Assembly (NCBI GenBank): GCA_002102225.1
Contig: LQPB01000020.1
Coordinates: 1 to 64,000, forward strand
Length of the DNA: 64,000 bases
Reading direction: 5' to 3'
Source: Mycobacterium interjectum
GTDB taxonomy: Bacteria; Actinomycetota; Actinomycetes; Mycobacteriales; Mycobacteriaceae
Below are positions 8,745 through 17,717 of this stretch, piece after piece. The notes below the pieces were generated by a model. The model made no database searches. It worked only from the letters and a program-made list of their open reading frames with translations, and was not told the DNA's origin. Each line of letters starts with the position of its first letter. Within the stretch, counting starts at the first letter, position 1. A program made the translations under genes and the position numbers.

Positions 8745-9508
8745 CCGCCGAGCGTGACTACCCCCAAATGGCCGCCGCCCGCGGACGCATCGAGCCCGCG
8801 CCGCGCCGGGTTCGCGGCTACCTCGGCCACGAGCTGGTCTTCGACACCACCGCCGCCCGCTATGTATGGGAATTACCTTACTACCCTGCGTATTACATCC
8901 CGCTGGCCGATGTGCGCCCGGGGTTTTTGGTCGACGAGGACCACCCCCAGAAGGTGCAGCTCGGTCCGTCGCGGCTGCATTCCCTGGTCGGTGCCGGCCA
9001 GACGCATCCCTCGGCGGCGCGGGTGTTCGACGCCGGTGACGGTCCGGTGGCGGGCACCGTGCGCTTCGAATGGGACCCGTTGCGGTGGTTCGAGGAGGAC
9101 GAGCCGATCTACGGCCACCCCCGCAACCCCTATTCGCGGGTCGACGCGCTGCGCTCCCACCGCCACGTCCGGGTCGAGCTCGACGGAATCATCCTCGCCG
9201 ACACCGGGTCTCCGGTACTGCTGTTCGAAACGGGCTTGCCCACAAGGTATTACATCGACCCGACCGACGTCGCGTTCGAGCACCTGGAACCCAGCTCCAC
9301 CCAGACGCTGTGCCCGTACAAGGGAGTGACGTCGGGCTACTGGTCGGTGCGGGCCGGTGACACCACGCATCCGGACCTGGCGTGGACCTACCACTACCCG
9401 CTGCGCGCAATCGGGCAGATCGCCGGCCTGGTGGCCTTCTACAACGAGAAGCTCGACATCAGCCTCGATGGGGTGGCACTGCCCCGGCCCCGGACCCAGT
9501 TCAGCTAG
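8741..9508 (+). CDS. DUF427 domain protein
   Basis: The 255-residue protein matches the DUF427 (nucleotidyltransferase-named) fold. It has two related halves rich in aromatic residues: VFDTTAARYVWELPYYPAYY with ADVRPGFL, then VELDGIILADTGSPVLLFETGLPTRYYI and CPYKGVTSGYWSV. The biochemical role of this family is not established. The ATG overlaps the preceding stop by four bases. Length and position next to the beta-propeller gene fit Rv1056 of M. tuberculosis, but in that case the ammonium transporter pair has been inserted between the two; this orthology is recalled, not tested. Confidence 0.75.
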   Translation: MTAERDYPQMAAARGRIEPAPRRVRGYLGHELVFDTTAARYVWELPYYPAYYIPLADVRPGFLVDEDHPQKVQLGPSRLHSLVGAGQTHPSAARVFDAGDGPVAGTVRFEWDPLRWFEEDEPIYGHPRNPYSRVDALRSHRHVRVELDGIILADTGSPVLLFETGLPTRYYIDPTDVAFEHLEPSSTQTLCPYKGVTSGYWSVRAGDTTHPDLAWTYHYPLRAIGQIAGLVAFYNEKLDISLDGVALPRPRTQFS

Positions 9509-9557
9509 CACGTGAATGGTTGCGGCGCACCGAAAGAAATCAATATTTAAACCGCCG

Positions 9558-9573
9558 AACACACGGACGAAAC
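9558..9573 (+). promoter_or_regulatory. Possible GlnR half-site upstream of the ammonium transporter
   Basis: AACAC-N6-GAAAC resembles the GlnR half-box pattern gTnAC-n6-GaAAC of actinobacterial nitrogen genes. Only one half is convincing; the adjoining 22 bases match poorly. It lies about 90 bases before the transporter start. Confidence 0.3.
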
Positions 9574-9663
9574 ATTGCGGGCCGACGCTTCACCCGTCTA
9601 CGGCGTCATTTCGCACCGCAGCTGATTTAAAGCCTCTGGCTCGAATTGGGGTGTGTCTGAACC

Positions 9664-11079
9664 ATGTTGCCCTATCCCGATTGGCTGAACCCCGGAGACA
9701 ACGCCTGGCAGTTGGTGGCGGCGACCCTGGTCGGCCTGATGAGCATTCCAGGCATCGCCGTGCTCTACGCCGGCATCGTGCAGAAGAAGTGGGCCGTCAA
9801 CACCATGCTGATGGCCTTCACCGGCTTTTCGCTGGTGCTGGTCGTGTGGGTGCTGTGGGGCTTCAAGATGGGCTTCGGCGAGCCGCTCAAGCTGGGCCCC
9901 GGCATGCTGCAGTCGGCGGTCGGGAAGCCCAGGACGATCCTGAGCAGTAACAACCAGCAGATCGCCTACATCCCGCTGCTGGACGGCGCGATGCCGTCCT
10001 TCCGGTTCTCCGAGACCACCCTGGCCTACTTCCAGTTCGTGTTCGCCGCGATCACCCCGCTGCTGTTTTTGGGCAGCGTGATCGGCCGGATGAACTTCAA
10101 GGTGTGGCTGATCTTCGTCCCGCTGTGGTCGACCTTCGCCTACTCGGTCAACGCCTTCCTGTTGTGGGGCGGGGGCTGGTGGGCCCACGCGGGCGCCCTG
10201 GACTACAGCGGTGGGTACGTGATCCACCTCGCCGCCGGAACAAGCGGATTCGTCGCCGCCGCGGTGATCGGCCCGCGGCTGGCGCGCGACCGGGAGCGCG
10301 CCGTGCCCAACAACCTTCCCCTGGCCGCGGTCGGCGCCGGCGTGCTGTGGCTCGGCTGGAACGGGTTCAACGGCGGTGACCCGTACTTCTCGGGTGCTGA
10401 CGCATCGCTGGCGGTGCTCAACACCAACCTCGCCACCGCCGTCGCGTTGCTCACCTGGGTGATCTGGGACATCTTCGCGAGCAGGCAGCGCAAGCCGACC
10501 TTCCTCGGCGGCGTCAACGGCATGATCACCGGGCTCGTCGCCATCACCCCGGCGGCCGGCTTCGTCAACAGCTTCGGCGCGATGATCATCGGCTTCGTCG
10601 CCTCGTCCCTGGTCTGGATGTCCTGGAACTGGCTGGGCAGGACGAGGCCATTCAAAAAGGTCGACGACACCCTGGGCGTCTTCCACACCCACGGCGTGGC
10701 GGGGTTGGCCGGCGGGTTGCTCGTCGGCGTGCTCGCCGACCCGCACATCGTCGAATACCTGGGCGGCAGCACCGGGCAGGACGTGACCACCGCCGGGTGG
10801 CTATACGGCCACCACCCCAAACAGATCCTGATCCAGGCCGGCGCCGCGGCCACGGTCATCGTCTGGGACGCGCTCGTCACGTTCGTCATCCTGAGGTTCC
10901 TTGGCCTGTTCATGAAGCTGCGGATGCCCGACGAGGTCCTGGAAGCCGGTGACGTCGGCGTGCACGACGAAGAGGCCTACCCCGACGAGGGCCTCGTCAC
11001 GGGCCGGCTGGTCGAGCCGGTTGGGTCAACGCGGGCCGGGACGGTGGGCTCCAAGGCCGCCGAACCGGTGGACGATTGA
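9664..11079 (+). CDS. amt: Ammonium transporter (Amt family)
   Basis: The 471-residue membrane protein has about eleven transmembrane helices and the conserved Amt pore residues. DYSGGYVIH supplies Asp180 and the first pore histidine, His188; FHTHGVAGLAGG supplies the twin histidine, His343. It moves ammonium/ammonia across the plasma membrane. The cytoplasmic tail (from about residue 425) is long and acidic. A PII regulator gene starts 14 bases later, the classic amtB-glnK arrangement, so PII probably plugs the pore when nitrogen is plentiful. M. tuberculosis has its main amt-glnB pair elsewhere (Rv2920c-Rv2919c), so this looks like an additional copy. Confidence 0.93.
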   Translation: MLPYPDWLNPGDNAWQLVAATLVGLMSIPGIAVLYAGIVQKKWAVNTMLMAFTGFSLVLVVWVLWGFKMGFGEPLKLGPGMLQSAVGKPRTILSSNNQQIAYIPLLDGAMPSFRFSETTLAYFQFVFAAITPLLFLGSVIGRMNFKVWLIFVPLWSTFAYSVNAFLLWGGGWWAHAGALDYSGGYVIHLAAGTSGFVAAAVIGPRLARDRERAVPNNLPLAAVGAGVLWLGWNGFNGGDPYFSGADASLAVLNTNLATAVALLTWVIWDIFASRQRKPTFLGGVNGMITGLVAITPAAGFVNSFGAMIIGFVASSLVWMSWNWLGRTRPFKKVDDTLGVFHTHGVAGLAGGLLVGVLADPHIVEYLGGSTGQDVTTAGWLYGHHPKQILIQAGAAATVIVWDALVTFVILRFLGLFMKLRMPDEVLEAGDVGVHDEEAYPDEGLVTGRLVEPVGSTRAGTVGSKAAEPVDD

Positions 11080-11087
11080 GGCTGTGA

Positions 11088-11432
<345 letters not shown>

Positions 11433-11834
11433 GGGGACGTTGCCAGCGAATTAATTTCCGGAATGGCGCGCGCGCATCGGCAAATGTGACATTTACCTCT
11501 TTCGGCCTAAATTCTAAGAGACTCTTATTTATCGGCATCGATCACGATGCGACGTCCGGTGTTAGCCGAGCACCTAAATCCACTGGCAGATCCGGGAATT
11601 TGGTTCGCCGACGGGTCGCTGCCAGGGTCGTCGATGAAAAAATTCTAAGCGTTGGTGGCGCGCGCGACGTGATGTTTCCGACAGCGCCGATGTCGAATTC
11701 TTTCTGCCCGTAATTCGCTCGGTAAAATTTGTCTTCAAGCAGCCATCTACAGGTGGTGGGGTCCGGTCGTGCCGGGCGCGGGGTGCCCGCCCAGGATCCG
11801 GACGTACTACGAAGACAGCAAAGGCGGTGCCAGC
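11433..11834. other. AT-rich control region upstream of the beta-propeller gene
   Basis: These 402 bases hold no supported gene and are clearly richer in A and T than the flanks. The run AAATTCTAAG occurs twice (11509-11518 and 11640-11649). In M. tuberculosis the equivalent Rv1057 promoter is known to be bound by the response regulator TrcR at an AT-rich site and to respond to envelope stress, so dense regulation here is expected. Confidence 0.5.
11723..11728 (+). promoter_or_regulatory. Candidate -10 of the beta-propeller gene
   Basis: TAAAAT fits TANNNT and lies about 105 bases before the ATG at 11835. A weak TTTCTG-like -35 lies about 16 bases further upstream. This is a motif match only. 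Confidence 0.4.
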
Positions 11835-12929
11835 ATGCTCGCAGTGAACCACCGAAAGGCCGGAGGCGGCGAAGTCATCGAGTTGGGAGCGGCGGCCGGG
11901 TTCCCGATCGTCGTCCAGATCGCCGTGCACCAGGGGCCGATCAGCGGCATCGCCGCCAGCCCCGACGGCACCCGGCTGATGGTGGCCAACTACGCCGGCG
12001 ACAGCGTCTCGGTCATCGACACCGACACCTGCCGCGTCGTGCACACCGTTGCGGGGCTGCCAGAGCCCTTCGCGCTCGTCGTGGCCGGCCGCGACACCAA
12101 CCGCGCCTACGTGAGCACCGTGACGCCGGCGTACGACTCGATCGGGGTCATCGACGTGCCGACCAACACGGTCGTCGCCACCCATCCGCTGGCGCACAGC
12201 GTCAGCGACCTGGCGGTGAGCCCCGACGGCAACTATGTCTACGCGAGCCGAAACGGAGCCCGCGGCGCGGATGTCGCCGTCCTGGACGCCGGGACCGGCC
12301 GGGTGGCCGAGGTCGCGTGGGCGAACCGGCCGGGAACCACCACCGAATGCGTGCGGGCCAGCGCCGACGGGGGGCGGCTGTATGTCGCCACCAACGGGCC
12401 GGCCGGCGGCCAGCTCGTCGTGATCGACACGCGTGCGCCGTCCCGGCCGCGCGTCGTGGGCACCGTCGAGATCGGCCTGCCCATCCGCGACGTCGCGCTC
12501 AGCCCCAACGGCGCGCTGGCGTACGTGGCCAGCTGCGCTCCCGAGTTGGGCGCGGTGATCGACGTCGTCGACACCCGCACCGCCAAGGTCACCGGCACGC
12601 GCAAGATCGGCGAGATCGGCATGCTGACCGGCCTGACGCTCAGCGGCGACGGCGACCGCGCCTACCTGGTCGGCGACGACGGCGTCACGGTCTTGTGCAC
12701 GCTCACCCACGACGTCGTCGGCACGATCGGGGTCGCCGATCGGCCGTCGTGCATGGTCGAAAGCGCCGACGCGAAATACCTCTACATCGCCGACTATGCC
12801 GGCACCGTCACCGTGGCGCCGGTCGCCTCGATCGTCGCCCTGGGCATCGAGACGTCGGTGCACGAGAGCCAGGCCCCGACCGAATGGGTCGTGCCCGAGT
12901 TGCCGCACTGGGAGCCGGTCCTGGCCTGA
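11835..12929 (+). CDS. Seven-bladed YVTN-type beta-propeller protein, Rv1057-like
   Basis: The 364-residue protein is built of repeats of the form VSPDGNYVYASR, VDVVDTRTAKVTGT, ASADGGRLYVAT and LSPNGALAYVAS, the YVTN/SMP-30 propeller pattern, about seven blades. There is no signal peptide. It matches Rv1057, a stress-responsive gene controlled by TrcR and MprAB/SigE in M. tuberculosis; its molecular function is not settled. The ATG at 11835 has AAAGGCGG upstream, so it is preferred to the GTG at 11769. It lies just upstream of fadD14, as in M. tuberculosis. Confidence 0.85.
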   Translation: MLAVNHRKAGGGEVIELGAAAGFPIVVQIAVHQGPISGIAASPDGTRLMVANYAGDSVSVIDTDTCRVVHTVAGLPEPFALVVAGRDTNRAYVSTVTPAYDSIGVIDVPTNTVVATHPLAHSVSDLAVSPDGNYVYASRNGARGADVAVLDAGTGRVAEVAWANRPGTTTECVRASADGGRLYVATNGPAGGQLVVIDTRAPSRPRVVGTVEIGLPIRDVALSPNGALAYVASCAPELGAVIDVVDTRTAKVTGTRKIGEIGMLTGLTLSGDGDRAYLVGDDGVTVLCTLTHDVVGTIGVADRPSCMVESADAKYLYIADYAGTVTVAPVASIVALGIETSVHESQAPTEWVVPELPHWEPVLA

Positions 12930-12946
12930 CGCTTCGCCGGGCAGAC

Positions 12947-12981
12947 CCGACAACTCGCGCTTAAAACGCGCATTGTCGGGG
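12947..12981. terminator. Long hairpin after the beta-propeller gene
   Basis: Two 14-base arms (12947-12960 and 12968-12981) pair with two mismatches around the loop CTTAAAA. It lies 18 bases after the stop codon. There is no T-tract, so it may be a mycobacterial-type terminator or an RNA-stabilising element. Confidence 0.55.
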
Positions 12982-13013
12982 GAACCCGTTTTCTCAAGGC
13001 CGCATGCGGCGAT

Positions 13014-13019
13014 AGCATT
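13014..13019 (+). promoter_or_regulatory. Probable -10 of fadD14
   Basis: TAGCAT fits TANNNT, with a loose TTCTCA 16 bases upstream as -35. Transcription would start near 13026 and give a leader of about 47 bases that includes the GAGGCGG ribosome site. Confidence 0.45.
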
Positions 13020-13072
13020 CGCCCGACCGCAGAGGTGGCGGTGATGCGCCGAGAGAGTGAGGCGGTACCTCG

Positions 13073-14701
13073 ATGGACAGCACGATGCAGGACTTTCCGT
13101 TGACCATCGCCGCGATCATGCGGCATGGCTGCGGCGTCCACGGGGCGCGGACGGTCACCACCGCCACCGGTGACGGTTACCGGCGCGTCACCCATCGCGA
13201 GCTGGGGCAACAGGCCGCCCGATTGGCAAACGCGTTGCGCCGCCTCGGTGTTACCGGGGACCAGCGCGTCGCGACGTTCATGTGGAACAACGCCGAACAC
13301 CTGGCGGCCTACCTCGCGGTGCCCGCGATGGGCGCCGTCCTGCACACCCTCAACATCCGCTTGTTCCCCGAGCAGATCGCCTACGTGGCCAACGAGGCCG
13401 AGGACCGGGTCGTGCTGGTCGACGCGTCGCTGGTCAAATTGCTGGCCCCGGTGCTCGGCGAACTCGTGACCGTGCAGACGGTGATCGTGGTCGGGGACGG
13501 CGACCCCACGCCGCTGCAGGAATCCGGTAAGACCGTGCTGAGCTACGCCGAGTTGATCGACGCCGAATCCCCCGACTTTGCGTGGCCGGAGGTCGACGAG
13601 CGGTCCGCGGCCGCGATGTGCTACACCAGCGGCACCACCGGCAACCCGAAAGGTGTTGTCTACAGCCATCGTTCGAGCTTCCTACACGCGATGGCGGCTT
13701 GCACCACCAACGGTATCGGCGTCGGGGCGATCGACAGCGTGCTGCCGGTCGTGCCGATGTTCCACGCCAACGCCTGGGGGCTGCCGTACGCGGCGCTGCT
13801 GGCGGGCGCCGACCTGGTGCTGCCCGATCGTCACCTCGACGCCCGCTCGCTGATCGGCATGGTCGAAAAGCTGCGGCCCACGGTGGCCGGCGCCGTGCCC
13901 ACCATCTGGAACGACGTCCTGCACCGCCTGGAGGACGACCCCGAGCACGACATGTCATCGCTGCGCCTGGTGGTCTGCGGCGGCTCGGCCGTTCCGGTGT
14001 CGCTGATGCGCACCTTCGAGGAGAAGCACGGCGTCCAGATCCGTCAGCTCTGGGGCATGACCGAAACCTCGCCGATGGCCACGATGGCGTGGCCGCCGCC
14101 GGGAACCCCCGACGATCAGCACTGGGCGTTCCGCGCGACGCAGGGCCAGCCGGTGGGCGGGGTGGAGATGCGCATCGTCGACGACGACGGCGCGGTGCTG
14201 CCCAGCGACGGCGAGGCCGTCGGCGAGGTCGAGGTCCGCGGCCCGTGGATCGCCGGCTCCTACTACCTCGGGCGTGACGAGTCCAAGTTCGACTCCGGCT
14301 GGTTGCGCACCGGCGACGTCGGCCGCATCGACGACCGCGGTTTCGTCACCCTGACCGACCGGGCCAAGGACGTGATCAAGTCCGGCGGGGAATGGATCTC
14401 GTCGGTCGAGCTGGAGAACTGCCTCATCGGACACCCCCAGGTGCTCGAGGCCGCCGTCGTGGGGGTGCCCGACGAGCGGTGGCAGGAGCGACCGCTGGCG
14501 GTCGTCGTCGCCAAACACTCGTCGGTGAGCGCCGAAGACCTGCGAAAGTACCTGGCGGACAAGGTGGCCCGGTGGTGGCTGCCCGAGCGGTGGACATTCG
14601 TCGACGAGATTCCGCGCACCAGCGTGGGCAAGTACGACAAGAAGGCCATCCGGGCGCAATACGCCGAGCACGGTTACTGGGTGGTCGAGGCTCGCGACTG
14701 A
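13073..14701 (+). CDS. fadD14: Fatty-acyl-CoA/AMP ligase, FadD14-like
   Basis: The 542-residue adenylate-forming enzyme has the AMP-binding P-loop YTSGTTGNPKGV (184-195), the A5 region QLWGMTETSP, the hinge-region TGDVGRIDDRGF and the catalytic lysine region TSVGKYDKKAIR near the C-terminus. It should activate a medium- or long-chain acid to the acyl-AMP and then the CoA thioester in the cytoplasm. The ATG at 13073 follows GAGGCGG; a second ATG lies four codons in. The gene order beta-propeller, FadD, DHDP-reductase-like matches Rv1057-Rv1059. Confidence 0.92.
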   Translation: MDSTMQDFPLTIAAIMRHGCGVHGARTVTTATGDGYRRVTHRELGQQAARLANALRRLGVTGDQRVATFMWNNAEHLAAYLAVPAMGAVLHTLNIRLFPEQIAYVANEAEDRVVLVDASLVKLLAPVLGELVTVQTVIVVGDGDPTPLQESGKTVLSYAELIDAESPDFAWPEVDERSAAAMCYTSGTTGNPKGVVYSHRSSFLHAMAACTTNGIGVGAIDSVLPVVPMFHANAWGLPYAALLAGADLVLPDRHLDARSLIGMVEKLRPTVAGAVPTIWNDVLHRLEDDPEHDMSSLRLVVCGGSAVPVSLMRTFEEKHGVQIRQLWGMTETSPMATMAWPPPGTPDDQHWAFRATQGQPVGGVEMRIVDDDGAVLPSDGEAVGEVEVRGPWIAGSYYLGRDESKFDSGWLRTGDVGRIDDRGFVTLTDRAKDVIKSGGEWISSVELENCLIGHPQVLEAAVVGVPDERWQERPLAVVVAKHSSVSAEDLRKYLADKVARWWLPERWTFVDEIPRTSVGKYDKKAIRAQYAEHGYWVVEARD

Positions 14702-14714
14702 GCGGCCTGCTATG

Positions 14715-14776
14715 CGCGAGCAGACGCAGAATCGCACCAATCCGCATCCAAACGTGCGATTCTCTGTCTGCTCGCG
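14715..14776. repeat. Long imperfect inverted repeat between fadD14 and the next gene
   Basis: Two 23-base arms (14715-14737 and 14754-14776) pair with only two mismatches around a 16-base loop. The left arm begins CGCGAGCAGACG. It starts 13 bases after the fadD14 stop and ends 22 bases before the next start. It may act as terminator, RNA processing site or dispersed palindromic element. Confidence 0.75.
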
Positions 14777-14798
14777 ACTGGGAAGGTGAGGTGCGCAC

Positions 14799-15854
14799 AT
14801 GAGCCTGCGCGTCGTTCAATGGGCGACCGGATCGGTCGGCACCGCGGCCATCAAGGGCGTGCTCGAACACCCCGAGCTCGAACTCGTCGGCTGCTGGGTG
14901 CATTCGGAAACCAAGGCCGGCAAGGACGTCGGCGAGATCATCGGCACGTCACCGCTCGGCGTCACCGCGACCAACAGCATCGATGAGGTGCTCGCGCTGG
15001 ACGCCGACGCGGTGATCTATGCGCCCCTGCTGCCCAGCGTCGAGGAGGTCGCCGCGCTGCTGCGCTCGGGCAAGAACGTGGTGAGCCCGCTCGGGTGGTT
15101 CTACCCGAGCGAAAAGGAGGGCGCCCCACTGGAAGTCGCCGCGCAGGCCGGCAATGCGACGCTGCACGGCGCGGGGATCGGGCCGGGCGCGGCCACCGAG
15201 CTGTTTCCTCTGCTGCTGTCCGTGATGTCGACGGGCGTGACTTTCGTTCGCGCCGAAGAGTTTTCCGACCTGCGCACCTATGGAGCGCCGGATGTGCTGC
15301 GCCACGTGATGGGCTTCGGCGGCACACCCGACAGCGCGCTCACCGGGCCGATGCAAAAGCTGCTCGACGGCGGCTTCACCCAGTCGGTCCGGCTCTGCGT
15401 CGACCAGCTGGGCTTCGCCGCCGGTCCCATCCGGTCGGCGCAGGAGGTGGCCGTGGCGACCGCGCCGATCGACTCGCCGATCGGGGCGATCGGGCCCGGC
15501 CAGGTCGCCGGGCGCCGCTTCCACTGGGAGGCGCTGGTGGGTGACGCGGTGGTCGTGCGGATCACGGTGAACTGGCTGATGGGGTCCGCAAACCTGGACC
15601 CGCCTTGGTCGTTCGGTCCCGCCGGCGAGCGCTACGAGATCGAGGTGCGCGGCAATCCGGACACCTTCGTGACGGTCAAGGGCTGGCAGCCGGAAAGCGT
15701 CGAGGCGGGCCTGCAGAGCAACCCCGGGATCGTCGCCACCGCCGCGCACTGCGTCAACGCGGTGCCCGCCACCTGCGCGGCCCCGGCCGGGATTCAAAGC
15801 TTCTTCGATCTGCCGCTGATCACCGGCCGCGCCGCGCCCGGGTTGGCGCGCTAG
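14799..15854 (+). CDS. Dihydrodipicolinate-reductase-like NAD(P)-binding protein, Rv1059-like
   Basis: The 351-residue protein opens with a Rossmann motif (VVQWATGSVGTAAIKGV, residues 5-21), followed by GCWVHSETKAGKDVG. This is the pattern of the dihydrodipicolinate reductase / diaminopentanoate dehydrogenase-like family that is abundant in mycobacteria. The specific reaction is unknown and it lacks true DapB catalytic signatures. GGAAGGTGAGG precedes the ATG at 14799. It matches Rv1059 by position next to fadD14. Confidence 0.82.
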   Translation: MSLRVVQWATGSVGTAAIKGVLEHPELELVGCWVHSETKAGKDVGEIIGTSPLGVTATNSIDEVLALDADAVIYAPLLPSVEEVAALLRSGKNVVSPLGWFYPSEKEGAPLEVAAQAGNATLHGAGIGPGAATELFPLLLSVMSTGVTFVRAEEFSDLRTYGAPDVLRHVMGFGGTPDSALTGPMQKLLDGGFTQSVRLCVDQLGFAAGPIRSAQEVAVATAPIDSPIGAIGPGQVAGRRFHWEALVGDAVVVRITVNWLMGSANLDPPWSFGPAGERYEIEVRGNPDTFVTVKGWQPESVEAGLQSNPGIVATAAHCVNAVPATCAAPAGIQSFFDLPLITGRAAPGLAR

Positions 15855-15857
15855 CGC

Positions 15858-15918
15858 CGCGAGACATAATCCGTTGCGACGCAATTCGGCGTGTCGTCGC
15901 AACTGGTTATGTGTCGCG
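15858..15918. repeat. Long imperfect inverted repeat after the Rv1059-like gene
   Basis: Two 24-base arms (15858-15881 and 15895-15918) pair with about three mismatches around a 13-base loop. The left arm begins CGCGAGACATAA. It begins three bases after the stop codon and ends 24 bases before the -10 of the following gene, so a terminator role is plausible. Confidence 0.75.
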
Positions 15919-15941
15919 AAAACCCGCAAGGCCGCCTTCGG

Positions 15942-15947
15942 TACGGT
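15942..15947 (+). promoter_or_regulatory. -10 element of a leaderless transcript
   Basis: TACGGT fits TANNNT and ends 7 bases before the ATG at 15955, which has no ribosome site. This fits a leaderless mRNA. Confidence 0.6.
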
Positions 15948-15954
15948 CGGGACC

Positions 15955-16827
15955 ATGTGCCGACTTTTTGGCTTGCACGCCGGGACGGACGTGTGCACCG
16001 CGACCTTTTGGTTGCTCAACGCCCCCGACAGCCTGTCCGAGCAGAGCCACCGGAACCCCGATGGCACCGGGCTGGGGGTCTTCGACCGCGACGGCCGGCC
16101 GCAGCTGCACAAGGATCCGATCGCGGCCTGGCAGGACAGCCAGTTCGCCACCGAGGCGCACGAGCTGACCGGCACGACCTTCGTCGCCCACGTCCGGTAT
16201 GCGACGACGGGTTCGCTCGACGTCCGCAACACCCACCCGTTCCTGCAGGACGACCGGATCTTCGCGCACAACGGTGTGGTCGAGGGGCTGGACGACATCG
16301 ACGAACGGCTGCGCGAGCTCGGCACCGACGGCCTCGTCCAGGGCGAGACGGACTCCGAGCGGGTGTTCGCGTTGATCACCGGTTCGATCCGCGCCCGGGG
16401 CGGCGACGAGACCGCGGGCCTCCTCGACGCGGTGCGCTGGCTGGCCGCGAACGCGCCGATCTATGCGCTCAACGTCGTGCTGAGCACGGCCACCGACCTG
16501 TGGGCGCTGCGCTACCCGGACACCCACGAGCTCTACGTCCTGGACCGGCACTACCGGCACGAGACAGCACCGCCCGAATTCGACTTGCGCACCCAGCGAA
16601 TCCGCGCGCGGTCCGAGCATCTGTGCACCCGCTCCTCGGTGGTGTTCGCCAGCGAGCCGATGGACGACGATCCACGCTGGCGTCCACTCGAGCCCGGAGA
16701 GCTGGTCCACGTCGATGCCGGGCTGCGGATCACTCACAGCGTGGTGCTGCCCGACCCGCCGGTGCATCCGCTGCGCCGGGCCGACCTGAGCGAGCCCGTC
16801 CAGCGGGCCCAGCACACGTCGGCGTAG
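15955..16827 (+). CDS. Class II glutamine amidotransferase domain protein, Rv1061-like
   Basis: The 290-residue protein starts MCRLFGLHAG, exposing Cys2 as the N-terminal nucleophile once Met1 is removed. It has the Ntn-hydrolase glutaminase elements NPDGTGLGVF, HVRYATTG, NTHPF and the oxyanion loop IFAHNGVV. No synthase domain is attached, so it resembles the YafJ/GATase_6 group, whose acceptor is unknown. The start is fixed by the leaderless promoter and by the need for Cys2. It is followed after 11 bases by a patatin gene on the same strand. Confidence 0.87.
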   Translation: MCRLFGLHAGTDVCTATFWLLNAPDSLSEQSHRNPDGTGLGVFDRDGRPQLHKDPIAAWQDSQFATEAHELTGTTFVAHVRYATTGSLDVRNTHPFLQDDRIFAHNGVVEGLDDIDERLRELGTDGLVQGETDSERVFALITGSIRARGGDETAGLLDAVRWLAANAPIYALNVVLSTATDLWALRYPDTHELYVLDRHYRHETAPPEFDLRTQRIRARSEHLCTRSSVVFASEPMDDDPRWRPLEPGELVHVDAGLRITHSVVLPDPPVHPLRRADLSEPVQRAQHTSA

Positions 16828-16838
16828 GGCCTGCCGAC

Positions 16839-17708
16839 GTGACAACCAGACGCGCGCTCGTGCTGGCCGGTGGCGGGATCGCGGGAATCGCTTGGGAGAC
16901 GGGCGTTTTGCGCGGCATCGCCGACGAGGCGCCCGCGGCGGCCCGCGCGCTGCTGGACTCGGACGTGCTGGTGGGCACCTCGGCGGGTTCGGCCGTCGCC
17001 GCGCAGATCGGCAGCGGCTGCCCGCTGGAGGACCTGTACGACCGGCAGGTGGCGGAGTCGTCGTCCGAAATCGACTCCGGCGTCGACATCGACGACATCA
17101 CCGCGGTCTTCCTGACCGCGCTGGCCGAACCGTACGACGAGGCGCTGGACAGGACCCGACAGCAGCTGCGGCGGATCGGGGCCGTGGCGTTGGCCACCAC
17201 GACGGTTCCCGAGCCCGTCCGGCGCCGGGTGATCGCCCAGCGGCTGCCGTCACACGACTGGCCCGACCGGGCGCTGCGGATCACCGCGATCGACGTCGCG
17301 ACCGGCGAACTCGTCGTGTTCGAACGGGACTCGGATGTCGAACTCGTCGACGCCGTGGCGGCCAGCTGCGCGGTGCCGGGGGCGTGGCCGCCGGTGACGA
17401 TCGCGGGGCGGCGCTATATGGACGGCGGGGTGGCCAGCTCGGTCAACCTTGCGGTGGCCGGCGATTGCGCCGCGGCGGTGGTGCTGGTGCCGTCGGGTGC
17501 CGACGCGCCGGCGGCGTTCGGCGCGGGGCCGGCCGCCGAGATCGCCGCGTTCGCCGGCACGGCGTTCGCGATGTTCGCCGACGCCGGCTCGTTGGCGGCG
17601 TTCGGACCCAACCCGCTGGATCCACGCTGCCGCATCGATTCGGCCATGGCCGGGCGCGAACAGGGCCGCCGCGAAGCCCGGGCCGTCGCGCGCTTCCTGG
17701 GCGCCTGA
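16839..17708 (+). CDS. Patatin-like phospholipase, Rv1062-like
   Basis: The 289-residue protein has the patatin oxyanion loop LAGGGIAGIAWE (9-20), the nucleophile elbow VGTSAGS with Ser48 and the dyad Asp in YMDGGVASS (about 193). These enzymes hydrolyse acyl esters of membrane lipids. The GTG at 16839 lies 11 bases after the amidotransferase stop, so the two are probably co-transcribed. It is convergent with a second patatin gene only 9 bases away. Confidence 0.88.
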   Translation: MTTRRALVLAGGGIAGIAWETGVLRGIADEAPAAARALLDSDVLVGTSAGSAVAAQIGSGCPLEDLYDRQVAESSSEIDSGVDIDDITAVFLTALAEPYDEALDRTRQQLRRIGAVALATTTVPEPVRRRVIAQRLPSHDWPDRALRITAIDVATGELVVFERDSDVELVDAVAASCAVPGAWPPVTIAGRRYMDGGVASSVNLAVAGDCAAAVVLVPSGADAPAAFGAGPAAEIAAFAGTAFAMFADAGSLAAFGPNPLDPRCRIDSAMAGREQGRREARAVARFLGA

Positions 17709-17717
17709 CCCCGGCGG

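Noticed and set aside
9598-10746. Minus-strand reading of 382 codons opposite amt
   Set aside because: His/Gln/Arg-rich shadow of a GC-rich gene; the plus strand encodes an unmistakable ammonium transporter.
14715-15918. Possible CRISPR or short tandem array from the strong repeats
   Set aside because: The elements are single inverted repeats with different sequences, not regularly spaced direct repeats with spacers.
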